Origin: Aralia elata
Lineage: Eukaryota; Streptophyta; Magnoliopsida; Apiales; Araliaceae
Length of the DNA stretch: 64,000 nucleotides
Assembly (NCBI GenBank): GCA_034770075.1
Contig: CM068377.1
Coordinates: 52,694,275 to 52,758,274 of the forward strand
Direction of reading: 5' to 3'
A model generated the notes under the pieces. The model saw nothing but the letters and a program-made list of their open reading frames with translations, was not told the DNA's origin and did no database searches. A program made the position numbers and the translations under genes. Within the stretch, counting starts at the first letter, position 1. The number at the start of each line of letters is the position of its first letter. Shown here piece by piece: positions 32,770 to 43,528 of the stretch.

Positions 32770-34587
32770 TGATGAGTGTGTTTTATATACACAAATTGGG
32801 TGCTTTTAACCTTAATAATTTGTAAGTCTTTAGCTATTTCGTTTGGTTTATGTGTTTTCATCTTATTGTTGTGTAATATAGTTTTGTATTACTTTTATAT
32901 GTGTTTGTGTGTTTTTATGTGTTTTTACGTTGTTTTGTAGGTATTGAAATAAAGGCCCTATGAATCAATGCGTTTTCGACGCAATTTTGGCATTTCATCT
33001 GCTTGTTTCTCAATTTCCCTCATGATGCAATTCGAATCTCTCAAAACTCAAAGAATGAAAGTTGTAGATCTTTGTCTTAGCTTTCCAGAGCATCTTGAAT
33101 CATCCAATTTGAAGTTAGTATGAGAGAGTTATGGTCATTTTACCATCGGATTTTGCATGACTTTTACACAGCAGTTGCTTCGAGCTCAATGTGAACCTTG
33201 CTCCGGCCATTTACTCGTCAAACTCCAGTTATGAAAGTTGTAGAGCTACTTCTTAGCTTTCCATAGCCTATTTAATCGCCTTAATCCGAGTTGGGACGAA
33301 GAAGTTATGGTCATTTTACTGGAGCTCGCCGGGGCGGGAATTTCCTACACAAATTCCTCGCCGCGGCGAGCTCTCGCCGGGGCGAGAAAACGCAGGCCAA
33401 AAAGCTCGCCGGGGCGAGCTCGTCGCGGACAACAGCAGATTTTTTGGGTTTTTTGGTCATTTTGGAGGTGCTAAGCTAGGTTAGGGCATCCAGGGACTTA
33501 TATCAGCTCTTGGAGGCACGAAATAGGAGGAGATAGAAGATAGAAATCAGCAACTAAGGAGTAGAGGAGGCTTGGAGCAAAGAGAGGGAGGCCATGGCCC
33601 TAGGCCATGGTTCTTCTAAAGCTTGGAGGAGCTTCAATGGAGGTGCTTCAATGGAGTTTCATCCAACAACAATGGGGAAGCCATCCTTTATCTTTTTTTA
33701 TCTTTTTCTCTATGTAATTAGTGTTTAATTTAAGATTGCAATTGAACTCATTGCTTAATTTGAATGGATTTTATCTTCCTTTTGATTATTGTTTCTCATA
33801 TGAATTGGTTATCATAACCTATGCTTATAGATTAATTGCTTGGCTCGTAATTACCTTGGGAACCTATATGAAATTGACGAACGGATTATAGGTTGAGACC
33901 TAGTTATGATATCATGCGAGAGTTAAAGATTCTTGGGGGTGGATAATAAGATTATTGTGACGTGTGTCTTATTAATTATCTTTGAGAATAGGTGACTTGC
34001 TAGTATTTAGGATAGATATATACCTAAATGCCGTGTGTAACCATTATGAGATTACAAACTTAATGACTCCCTATGCGAAAGTTCATTTGTTTGATGGGTG
34101 ATTGACTAAGATTTAGTGACGTGTGTCTTGTTGATTATTCATAGAATTGAATTGCTTGCTAGTATGTGGGATAGACATATACCTATGTGCCGTGTATGGG
34201 TGATTTTCATATGACCATCGAGAGAGGCTTATGAATATGGTGAATTTCTCGGTTGGTAATTCTATGTGGTTAATTGATCTAAAGGAGAGTTAAGAGATTT
34301 GAACAAAGCATTGCACACCAAGTGTTTGACAAAATACTTGTATGGGGGAAATTGTAATCTTAGACCCTTATTTATCTATTTATGTTATTTATTTCATACA
34401 ATTTAGATGTAACCTTTATCTATCACTTCAATCAAATTGTTTAAATAAGATCGAGACGATATAAAGTTGGTACTTGGAAGTTCATTAGAGATAATTCCCT
34501 GTGGGTTCGACAACTCTCTCTTATCACTTTATTACTTGTTGACCGCGTATACTTGCGCGAAAATTGTCATATACAAAAAGGACAACA
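32770..34587 (+). repeat. A1 3' LTR
   Basis: A near-identical copy of 29562-31379 with two modules (33061-33143 and 33237-33319) and the GC-rich cassette (33320-33431). It is followed by AAGTT. Confidence 0.93.
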
Positions 34588-34592
34588 AAGTT

Positions 34593-35850
34593 CATAAGGG
34601 GTCTTATTTTCTTGTTTTAAATAAAGTCGGGCTGAAGACTATAAAACAAACGCTTCTTGGGAGAAACCCAAGTTTAATGTTTTGTGTTAGCTACTTTCAG
34701 ACACCAAATAGCTACGAGCACGATTCGTCAACGAATTGCCATGCACAGTAAGGGCAAGGCACAAGTCAAGGCCAAAAGCAAGGCATGAGCTAGGCAAGGC
34801 ATTTTGTTGGCGCTTTTGAATGTAAATGGCTCCCAAACGACTTACGGTGGAGAGGATGTCGTCGATGACGATTGACACAGCCTCAGGTAAGTTCTCTATT
34901 TTAATTATGTCTATCTTTACATTGATGGCAACGTTTGTCTTAAGTTTGGGGGTACTCGTGATGCATGGGGTGCTTAAGTTAGTATTATGTTAGTTATTTT
35001 GATGTAGTATGTTTAGTTATGGATATTAGATAAAAATTTGAAAAATTTTGAAAATTTTAGAATTTCGCCAACTCTCGTGAAATCTTTGAGCATACTAGTT
35101 TAAATTCTACATTGCGTGTTGGTTCTATAATAGTTATGAACCTTTTTCGCTTTCTTGGCATTTTTATTCAACTGTTGAGTTAATTGTTTCTTAGAGAATT
35201 TATATAGCTTATTCTTGTGTAGAAGATATTGTTGAGACTTTATGATCTTGTTTAAACATCAATTAAAGCAAAGTTTGGCATTCATATAAGTTTGGGGGTA
35301 TTCTTGGATTGTTCTGCATCTTGGCTTGTTTTTTTAAAAAAAATGTCTTCCCGAGTTGCACTTTGAATCATATAGTGAGTTGAGATGGAGCGTAAAACGC
35401 ACTCACTCATGGATACATGTGAAACAAGATGGAGTGTAAAACGTACTCGTTCATTTGAAGGTGAGATAGAGCATAAGATGCACTCATTAAATTCAAAATG
35501 AAAAAAAAGAAGGAAAAGAGAAAAGAAAAAGAAATCTATGGCATTTGTATGCGATGCTAGGGAAGCCAGCTTATTTGATAATGCATATCCTTCTTATTCC
35601 CCAGATTTATATGTTGTTATCTTAGTTGAGATTGATGTGGTAATAAGATTTAAGAGTTGATGTATTTATGTCTTTTATGTAGAGTTTGTTATATGTCTTA
35701 TCTGAGTATAATGGCGAATACAGTTCGGATGTGCTCAAATTTTGTGGGTCGTGATTGTCATGGAACTAGTGTATAGGTTAAAATTGTTAAACTTGCATGC
35801 TCTTGGATTTTGTTGAGAGTTTTTGGTTTGGAAATCGTTGAGGCCATCTT
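34593..35850 (+). mobile_element. A2: internal region, second part
   Basis: Non-coding. It holds a 6-bp-stem hairpin CTTGGG-AGAAA-CCCAAG at 34656-34672, which occurs in decayed form in A1 (about 31510-31531) and A4 (about 60299-60320). It also holds two GTTTGGGGGTA stretches like the PPT (34946 and 35290) and a three-unit hairpin array (35380-35490). The short frames here are not credible genes. C2 interrupts it at 35851. Confidence 0.75.
35846..35850 (+). repeat. C2 target site duplication, left (ATCTT)
   Basis: The same ATCTT is at 54031-54035 after the C2 3' LTR. Confidence 0.92.
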
Positions 35851-37080
35851 TGAAAGTAGTATGCACATAAGCCAATCATATTTGATATGATATAGCATAT
35901 ACTTTGTAATTTTATTCGGTTATTAAAGGCATTTTATATTATCTACATGGTACTGTTATATTAAATGTGATAAACCCATAGTTTTGAGCAATGCTTTTAG
36001 AATCATGATGGTGATCATGCTAATGAGATCTAAATTCAAGATAGCTCATAAACTAAAATCGTTCCTAATCGTTGGATTACTAAATAGGGGATTAGTGAAT
36101 CCGGATAGATTAATACATACGTTGCTTGCTCTTAGGAAGATGATGATTGATCTCATAATCATTTGTGTGGAGACATTAAAGCAAGTATGTAGGTGCTTAT
36201 TGGAGAATAAGTTCACTGAACGTGGCTCGCTAAGGAATACCTAATGGAGTTTTACTCGCCTGTCAATAGGAATTCCTCTAGTGATAGTAGTACAAGTGAT
36301 CCTTGGACTTGAGATCATCATAGTATCTTGTGTATGATGAGTTATACTTTGACATGTCCCTTAAGACCTTTGGGGTATATCAAAGGGTATGATTGGGTAT
36401 AATAAGTTGTACATGGAGATAGGTGAATGATCAACAAAGAATCTACCACGTCTAGTAAAAGATGTGAATGTCCTATATGATTCGATAAATGACAACTCAG
36501 TAGTCCTTGGCCAAGGCAGAATGAAATTAGAAAGGGTTTCTAATTTGCATTATTTAGAGTTGTGCATTAGGAGCATAATTAATTAAAGGAGTTTAATTAT
36601 AATAGAAACCTTAATCCTAAATAGTTTAGGGAAAGGGTTATTCCTACATCTATAAATAAAAGGAGTCTTATCATATATTAGGGTTACACACTATTGCATT
36701 AGATTGTGAAGAGTACTTGTAATTTCTATAGAGATAGAAACTAGGGTTTTGCCAATACCCAACTTCTTGAATATATATTCTTCCTTGGTGGATCACCTCT
36801 AGAGGCCAAATACTTGGGTGGCTAACGTTGATCAAAGGAAGGAATCTCATCCGTGAAATTCAAGGAGAACGCGAAGGAATTGGAGTTGAACTTGTACCCG
36901 AGGAATCACGGTTCTACGAGGGTATAATTTCTTAATCTCTGTCTCTTTCGTTTATATCGTTAATTGAGCACATAGATTGATCTTGGTGATGGTTTGTATA
37001 AAATTTTAAAATCTGATTTTATCGCGCTTCCGCTTTATTAATGTAATTTGATTGCATGTTCGCGTAATACAAACCTAACA
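35851..37080 (+). repeat. C2 5' LTR, 1230 bp, mosaic with internal deletion
   Basis: It starts TGAAAGTAG and ends CCTAACA. It lacks about 565 bp near 36568, relative to C1, with ATT microhomology at the join. Its first ~150 and last ~90 bp match the C2 3' LTR and C3 (subfamily II), while about 36020-36990 matches C1 (subfamily I). The TATA box is at 36651. Confidence 0.88.
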
Positions 37081-37081
37081 G

Positions 37082-37094
37082 TGGTATCAAGAGC
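37082..37094 (+). promoter_or_regulatory. C2 primer binding site (Met-tRNA)
   Basis: TGGTATCAAGAGC lies one base after the LTR. It is the common plant copia primer site. Confidence 0.9.
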
Positions 37095-37310
37095 CAAACT
37101 TTATGCGAATTATTAATTGTTTTGATTCGGTATATACATTGATATGTGTTTAAAACAATTTAATTGGACATAATTGTTTGTGTAAAATTATTTTATTATT
37201 TTTTTTATTTTGATTTTATTTATTTTCAATTAAGATAAAAGGTTTATTTTAATTGGAATATGATTAAAATTAAAAGTTTTATTTTAACTTGGAATGTGAT
37301 TCTACGTTAA

Positions 37311-37560
37311 CTAGAATAAAGGAGTTTATTCATATATGGAATATGATTCCATGTTTCCTAGAATAAAGGAGTTTATTCATATATGGAATAGGATTCCATG
37401 TTTCCTAGAATAAAGGAGTTTATTCATATATGGAATAGGATTCCATGTTTCCTAGAATAAAGGAGTTTATTCACATATGGAATAGGATTCCATGTTTCCT
37501 TAAATAAAGGAGTTTGTTCATATATGGAATAGGATTCCATGTTTCCTTAAAAAATAAAGA
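37311..37560 (+). repeat. 47-bp tandem repeat in C2 leader
   Basis: Five clear units start at 37311, 37358, 37405, 37452 and 37499. Degenerate units extend to about 37880 and back to about 37200. Each unit contains two perfect short hairpins: AATAAA-GGAG-TTTATT and TGGAAT-AGG-ATTCCA. The first hairpin includes an AATAAA polyadenylation-type hexamer. The array lies between primer site and gag. Confidence 0.88.
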
Positions 37561-38328
37561 TGTTTATTTTGATAAGGAATAGGATTCAACATATTTTATT
37601 TTCCAACAATTTTAAGTTAAAAATAAAGGTGTTTATTTTAAACTTGAAATTGGTTTCCATATTAATTAAAATAAAGGAGTTTATTTTGATTTGGAATTTG
37701 ATTAAAATAAAGGAGTTTATTTTTATTCAAAAAAAAAATTTAAATTAAAATAAAAGAGTTTATTTTGATTTGGAATATGATTAAAATAAAGAAGTTTATT
37801 TTAATTGAAATTGGATTTCATGATAACTAATTAGAGTTGGAATTGGATTCCATGATAACTAATTGGAGTTGAAATTGAATTTTATACTAACTAATATTGC
37901 CCATTAAATGATATCAATGCATATATCGAATGGTTTTATTATTCATGGGATGAATGTTATTTATTGATACATATAGAGATCTGTATGATACTAAATAGGG
38001 ATTGATTATGGACTATTGACCAATGTGTGATTGGATTTATTTTAGTGGATGCTTGAATGTATGAGTTTTTATAAATGGGGTATGCGTACCTCGTCTTCTC
38101 TAAATTTTCTTAATGTAAATTCTATCTCCCTCCTATGTATTTCCCCTTTACTGCTGATCAAGGTTTCTATTTATTGTAAATAGTTTTTGTAATAGGACTA
38201 GTTAGAATTAATTTTGAAGAATTGAAGACAAAGAAGCAAGGAGCGCTTGAAGACCCATTTGTAATGGAGCCCGGGTTTAAATGTAATAGTTAAATTTAAA
38301 TTTAATTCTTGCACCCTAGGTTTGACCT

Positions 38329-38360
38329 TTTGGTTCACTTGGTGGCTCTAGTGAACCAAA
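38329..38360 (+). other. Perfect 11-bp stem hairpin in C2 leader
   Basis: TTTGGTTCACT and its exact complement AGTGAACCAAA flank a 10-nt loop. It is part of a run of structured sequence before gag. Confidence 0.75.
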
Positions 38361-38604
38361 CTAGAATAAAAGTCCATAATCAATCCGGGTAGAATATAGT
38401 ATTCTATATGTGCATGCTTACTATGTATATATTATATATTATACAACATGCTTCGCATGTCAAATAATATGACGCGTATTTTATATATATGTGCATGCGC
38501 GCTAAACAAGATGAGACTAATAATAACAAACCCCTCAAAGAAATTATATTAAGTCCTAAGCGTTCAAAGATATTAGGAATATCGAACGTCGCCTTCTAGC
38601 ATGG

Positions 38605-38938
38605 TAAAACAATAGAGTATTAAATATTTAATATGAGTTTGTTGTGCACACACAAGGCGAGTATTAAATATTTAAGATGTTGTTTTATCACATTTGATGC
38701 TTATAAATAGACTGAACGATGCTGTTTTGTTGTGCACACACAAGGACAGTGTTTTTCTTTCGAATATATGGAAGTGCTAGGTTGGACTTAACTTAGATTA
38801 TTTTAGTTCGGATGTGCACACACTTGACCATTATAATCTAAGAGGCAAAATACAAGGAGTTACATAGTGATGTAATTGACAATAGTTGTCTACCTATTTA
38901 TTTATATATAGTTTGTTGTGCACACACAAGGCTATATA
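38605..38938 (+). other. Four hairpins with a shared GTGCAC apex in C2 leader
   Basis: The motif GTGCACACAC occurs at 38644, 38732, 38814 and 38918. It lies between inverted arms that differ in each case: TAAAACAA and TTGTTTTA (38605-38612, 38680-38687), CTTAGATTA and TAATCTAAG (38792-38800, 38834-38842), TATATAG and CTATATA (38905-38911, 38932-38938). The second unit has only a weak stem. GTGCAC is a 6-nt palindrome, so two such loops could pair with each other. Confidence 0.7.
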
Positions 38939-39137
38939 CATTTGAAATGGGATCCTTATTCTCACTAGCAAATCTTTAATTAGATTTGCCGAACTATATA
39001 TTGAGGGTAATATAGTTTGATGAAAATAGTGGGAGATACCAATTTAAAATAAAGACCTAATTTATTTTGGTAATTAATTAAAAATGAATGTATGCTGAAA
39101 TGTTGTTAAATTACAAATTCATTTATAGAATTTTACA

Positions 39138-39912
39138 ATGTCTAATTTACTATCACTGCGGAGCATATTAGATGCTAATTAACTGGACCAAATAACACGG
39201 AATAGTTAAGAAATTTGAGAATAGTTCTCAAGGCTGAAAAGCTATCTTATATCCTTAATATGCCTATCCCTGCAATGGTTGCAGACAATGCCTCTGAGGA
39301 AGAGATTGCCACTTTTAGAAAGTGGCAAGATGATGCACAGTTGGCTCAATGCATCATGCTCGCATCCATGAGTAACGAGCTTCAGCGTCAGCATGAAACT
39401 ATGGATGCTCCAACTATACTCTTGCACCTTCAAGGAGTTAAAGGGTGAGGAAAGTAGGACTATTAGATATCAGATATCTAAGGAGCTCTTCCGATCTAGA
39501 ATGACCGACGGCACTACAGTATAGACAAATGTCCTAAAATGATCAATATGATTGAATAATTGGGACAACTGGGTTTTAATGGATGGAGAGTTGATCCAAG
39601 ATTTGATCTTGCAATCACTTCCGGACTCTTTCTCACAAATTGTTGTGAATTTCCACATGAACAAGTTATATGTCAGCCTGCCTGAGTTGCTTAAACATGT
39701 TGAAAACTGTAAAGAGTCACTTTCTCACCAAGAAAGACCAAGTCTTACTGGTAGATGATTCTTCCAGGAAGCGGAAGAGGGCCAAAGGATCTTCTTAAAA
39801 GAAGAACAATTCAAAGAAGGTAAATGGAAGGGCAAAAATAAAGGACAATAAGAACAAGACTGATGCAGATAGCAAAGGAGTTTGCTTCCACTGCAATAAG
39901 CCTGAATACTAG
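39138..39912 (+). pseudogene. C2 gag (copia type)
   Basis: The ATG at 39138 opens the typical copia gag (UBN2-like) product. A frameshift and a Trp-to-stop change follow within 25 codons. Long open pieces are 39215-39448 (RIVLKAEKLSYIL onward) and 39552-39758 (SLPDSFSQIVVNF onward). A zinc knuckle beginning CFHCNKP near 39880 is cut by a stop. It is non-functional. Confidence 0.85.
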
Positions 39913-39929
39913 AATTAAAACTAGAGGGT

Positions 39930-41919
39930 AACCAGAAGAAGCTTAGTGAAGCTTCGGTTACAAATATGGGTTTGTTCATGATTGAAATAAATTTTTCTAT
40001 AAGTCAAGGTTCTACTTGGGTATTGGATACCGGCTGTAGTTCTCACGTATGCAATCCAATGCAGAGACTAAGCAGAAGTAGAAAGCTAAACAAAGAATAA
40101 GTAATCTTACGCGTGGAGAATGAAGCAATGGTTCCTGCATTAACCGTAGGAACTTATAGTTTAGCATTGCCTACGGGCAAGTCTATTAAGTTAATAAGTT
40201 GTTATTATGTTCCAGTTCTCTTTAGAAACATTATTACTTCCGTTGTTGGACAAGGAAGGTTCTGATATTATATTTAAGAACAATTGTTGTTCTATTTATA
40301 ATGATAATGTTTTGTTTGAAACTGGAAGATTACTTGATAGACTTTGTATACTCGACTTACATGAAAATTATTTTGCAAATTGAACAAACTAGTAAAATAA
40401 AAGGGGGTGGTCATTCAAAGAGTTGAATGTGTGTATTTGATGAAATACAAGTCTGAATCATTTGAAATGTTCAAAGAATTCAGAAGTGAAAAATATTGAC
40501 AGAGTATTAAGATTCTTTGATCAGATCGAGGAAAGAATACTTGTACAATGAGTTTCTAGATCATCTCAAAATGGTATTTTCTCATAATGGACACTTCCTG
40601 ATACGCAATAATTGATTGGTGTATCTAAAAGGAGAAATTGTACCTTGTTGGACATGGTGCAGTCCATAATGATTTTTACCGACATTCTAGTATCCATTTG
40701 GGGTCAAACCCTAGAAACGGCTGCATATCTACAAAATAAGGTAACCTCAAAAATTCGAGCCCAAGACTCCATAAAGGTTATGGATAGGAAGGATTCCTAC
40801 TCTTAAGTATGTTAAGATAAGGGGTTGTCCAGCTTATGTGAAAAGGTTTCAAAGATAAGTTTAGGACAAAATCTGACAAGTGCAGATTTGTGGGATATCC
40901 TAAAGACGTTTAGGGTACTATAATCCTACATGCTACCTTCTTAGATAAAGGTGTTTATCATTGAAGGAGCTAGTGGGAGGGTAATAGATCTTGAAGGAGT
41001 TCAAGAACCACAAAGCACTTTAAGTCGAACCGAGGAACCTGTAGATAGACCTATTGTACCACAACCGAATCGTAAATCTGGAAGAGTATCGAAGATACCT
41101 GGGAGGTATGGATTCATCATAGAGGATGATGATGAGGTACGCATCATAGAGGATGATGATCCAGTTATATACGATGAGGCTATGAGTAGAAGACATTCAG
41201 AGAAATGGCAGATGGCCATAAAATCCGAAATGGACTCTATGTATAAGAACCAAGTATAGACTCTGATATATATGGGTCTTTAAGAGAAAGACTAGGGCAA
41301 ATGGAAAGGTAGACACCTATAAGACCAGACCTGTTTAAAAGGTTTTTCAAGTCAAGGAGTTGACTGTGATAAAACCTTACTATCGGGTAATGCTCAAGTC
41401 CATTTGGATTTTGCTTGTGATTGCAGCTTATTACGAAATCTGACAAAATGGATGTGGAGACATCCTTCCTCAATGAAGGCTTGAGGAGAATGTATGTGTG
41501 ATACAGCCAGAGGAATTTGTTTTAAAGGTTGAAGCAAATCGTGTTTTAAGCTACAATGATCCATTTATAGATTGAAGCAAACTTATCAAAGATGGAACAT
41601 TCATTTTGATGAGACAATCAAAAGAGTTTGATTTTATCAAAAATGGGAATGAACCTAGTATGTACAAAAGGGTCAGTGGGAGCGCTGTGACATTCTTGGT
41701 ATTATATGTTGATATACTACTGACAAGGAATAACACACTAATGCTACAATCAGTAAAGATAAAATGTCTAAACATTCCTCCAAGAATGCCTTGGGAGGAG
41801 CATCCTATAAATTGGGGATATAAATCTATATAGATAGATTTAAAAGGATGTTCGGCTTGACCCAAGGAACGTATATTCATTTGATGCTAAAGGCGTTTAG
41901 CATGGCAAACTCCAAGAGA
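39930..41919 (+). pseudogene. C2 protease, integrase and RT remnants
   Basis: The protease keeps WVLDTGCSSH near 40018-40047. Integrase pieces include the 40612-40806 stretch with RRNCTLLDMV and ETAAYLQNKV. The integrase-RT linker (40951-41259) has the Arg/Ser-rich KSGRVSKIPGRYG pattern. RT pieces run to 41880. The catalytic YVDD box near 41710 reads YVDI, one Asp missing by an in-frame loss. Many stops and frameshifts are present. L1 interrupts it at 41925. Confidence 0.85.
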
Positions 41920-43528
41920 AGTCTTGTGATGCCCCCAAATTCGGGTCTCCAAATACCCGGATCTGGTCATCACGATCCAATACAAACATTCACCTCTACA
42001 ACATATGATATCTAATAGTGCGGAATATAATAAACATACGTTGTTCATTACAAGGTGTTACTAGTCCTAGAATACAAATAACCTTAAACATTTACACAGA
42101 TTCATACCCTAAATAGCCATTAGGGTTTAAATTACATTAACAGAAATTAACTATATGTAAATCTAAAATCTGCTACATGAAGTCTATTACTTCATCCTTT
42201 CTTTTCCTTTGTTCTTCCCTGACGTCTCGGGTCTAGCTGCAATAAAATCATGATATAGCAAGAATGAGCAACGAGTTTGCCCAGAAGTTTAAAGTGCAAC
42301 AATAAAGATATATCATGATGAATGGATATTAAAGGGATTTCAACAATAGAATAATCAGAAGCAAGAACATTAAATGCTTTTAGAACAATTGATAGTCAAA
42401 TAGACTTTGAACGATAACTTCCAGAGGAGTCAATAGCTAGTTGACCCTCTGGTTACTGGCTACAGAATAACGTACTTGAGGGGATCAGCCTCGCGTACCC
42501 TATGTATATGCATAACACTTAATTCTGCTATTTGTACCTTATATACGGTACGTGGGGTACTCCCCTAGAAATAAAGGGGTGTTCATACAGTCTAAGAATC
42601 CTTATCATTGATTGGTTCGGATAGCTTTTATAAACTCTCACATAATTGTCTGACCGAACAAGGGTTCAGACTTAACCATGAATAGTTTATAAATTTCTGA
42701 ATTTAAATATACGAATTCAAATGCACGAATGTCAATAAATATACAGATGTGGAATAATTTGAAAAGTAATTAGACCACTTCAGGCATGCTTGGAGATAAA
42801 AACTCAAGCTTAAAAAATAACTTGCAACAGTATATATATACCTTTTTGCATGAATTAGAAATAGTGCATAAGGCTTAGAAATTTGCTCAATGTGAAAGTT
42901 GAGTAAGAAAGAACTTGCAATAATGTAGGAAGTTTAGGGTTAGGAACTTGCCTGTTTGCTCAGCTACAATTAAATCTTAGCTTTAATTACTTGACCTTGG
43001 ATAACCTATCAGTTGGTAGAGTTGGTTTATCCATTAGCATTGCGTAATTATAAACAATTCACCGAATTTAATTACTACCTAGCCATCAGCTAACAAAATT
43101 TAATGGCCTCTAGTTATTATTTAAGATACACAATAGTTAGTCATGGTTACCTATCATTTGAGTACCCTTCTAAATGTGGGTTAAAATTCCTTATCTATCA
43201 GTTACAAGATAATTAATGAATTTAACATGATTTGATAATAACCAAATAGTAATTGATCCCTTACTTAATCTTTTATTTATTAAGGGCCACCGATAATCTT
43301 ATTAATCTCCCTCATACTTAATCATTATTTCAGTAATGATTAAGTAGTTATTTATTATTAATAAATAATTCTTTTATTATTATTCGTACCTAATTATTAA
43401 TAAGTATTATTTTAAGTAATAACAATTAATTTTATCATTTGTTCATATTTAATTATTATTATTATTTAATAATTAAATATTTATAACACTAAATTATTAG
43501 TTGGGGTTGAATAATAATTACATAGTTA

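Larger units (their letters stand above)
29562..34587 (+). mobile_element. A1: recent non-autonomous Asp-primed LTR element, 5.03 kb
   Basis: Two LTRs of exactly 1818 bp (29562-31379 and 32770-34587) differ at about five positions by eye. The primer site is at 31386, the PPT precedes 32770, and AAGTT flanks both ends. The internal 1.39 kb has no gag or pol, so the proteins must come from another element, probably an Athila- or Tat-like relative. The related A4 keeps a decayed coding region where A1 goes directly from primer site to the 3' part. This fits the group called large retrotransposon derivatives. Confidence 0.93.

Noticed and set aside
37311..37560. Regular 47-bp repeats considered as a CRISPR array
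   Set aside because: The units are contiguous with no unique spacers, and the setting is a plant copia leader.
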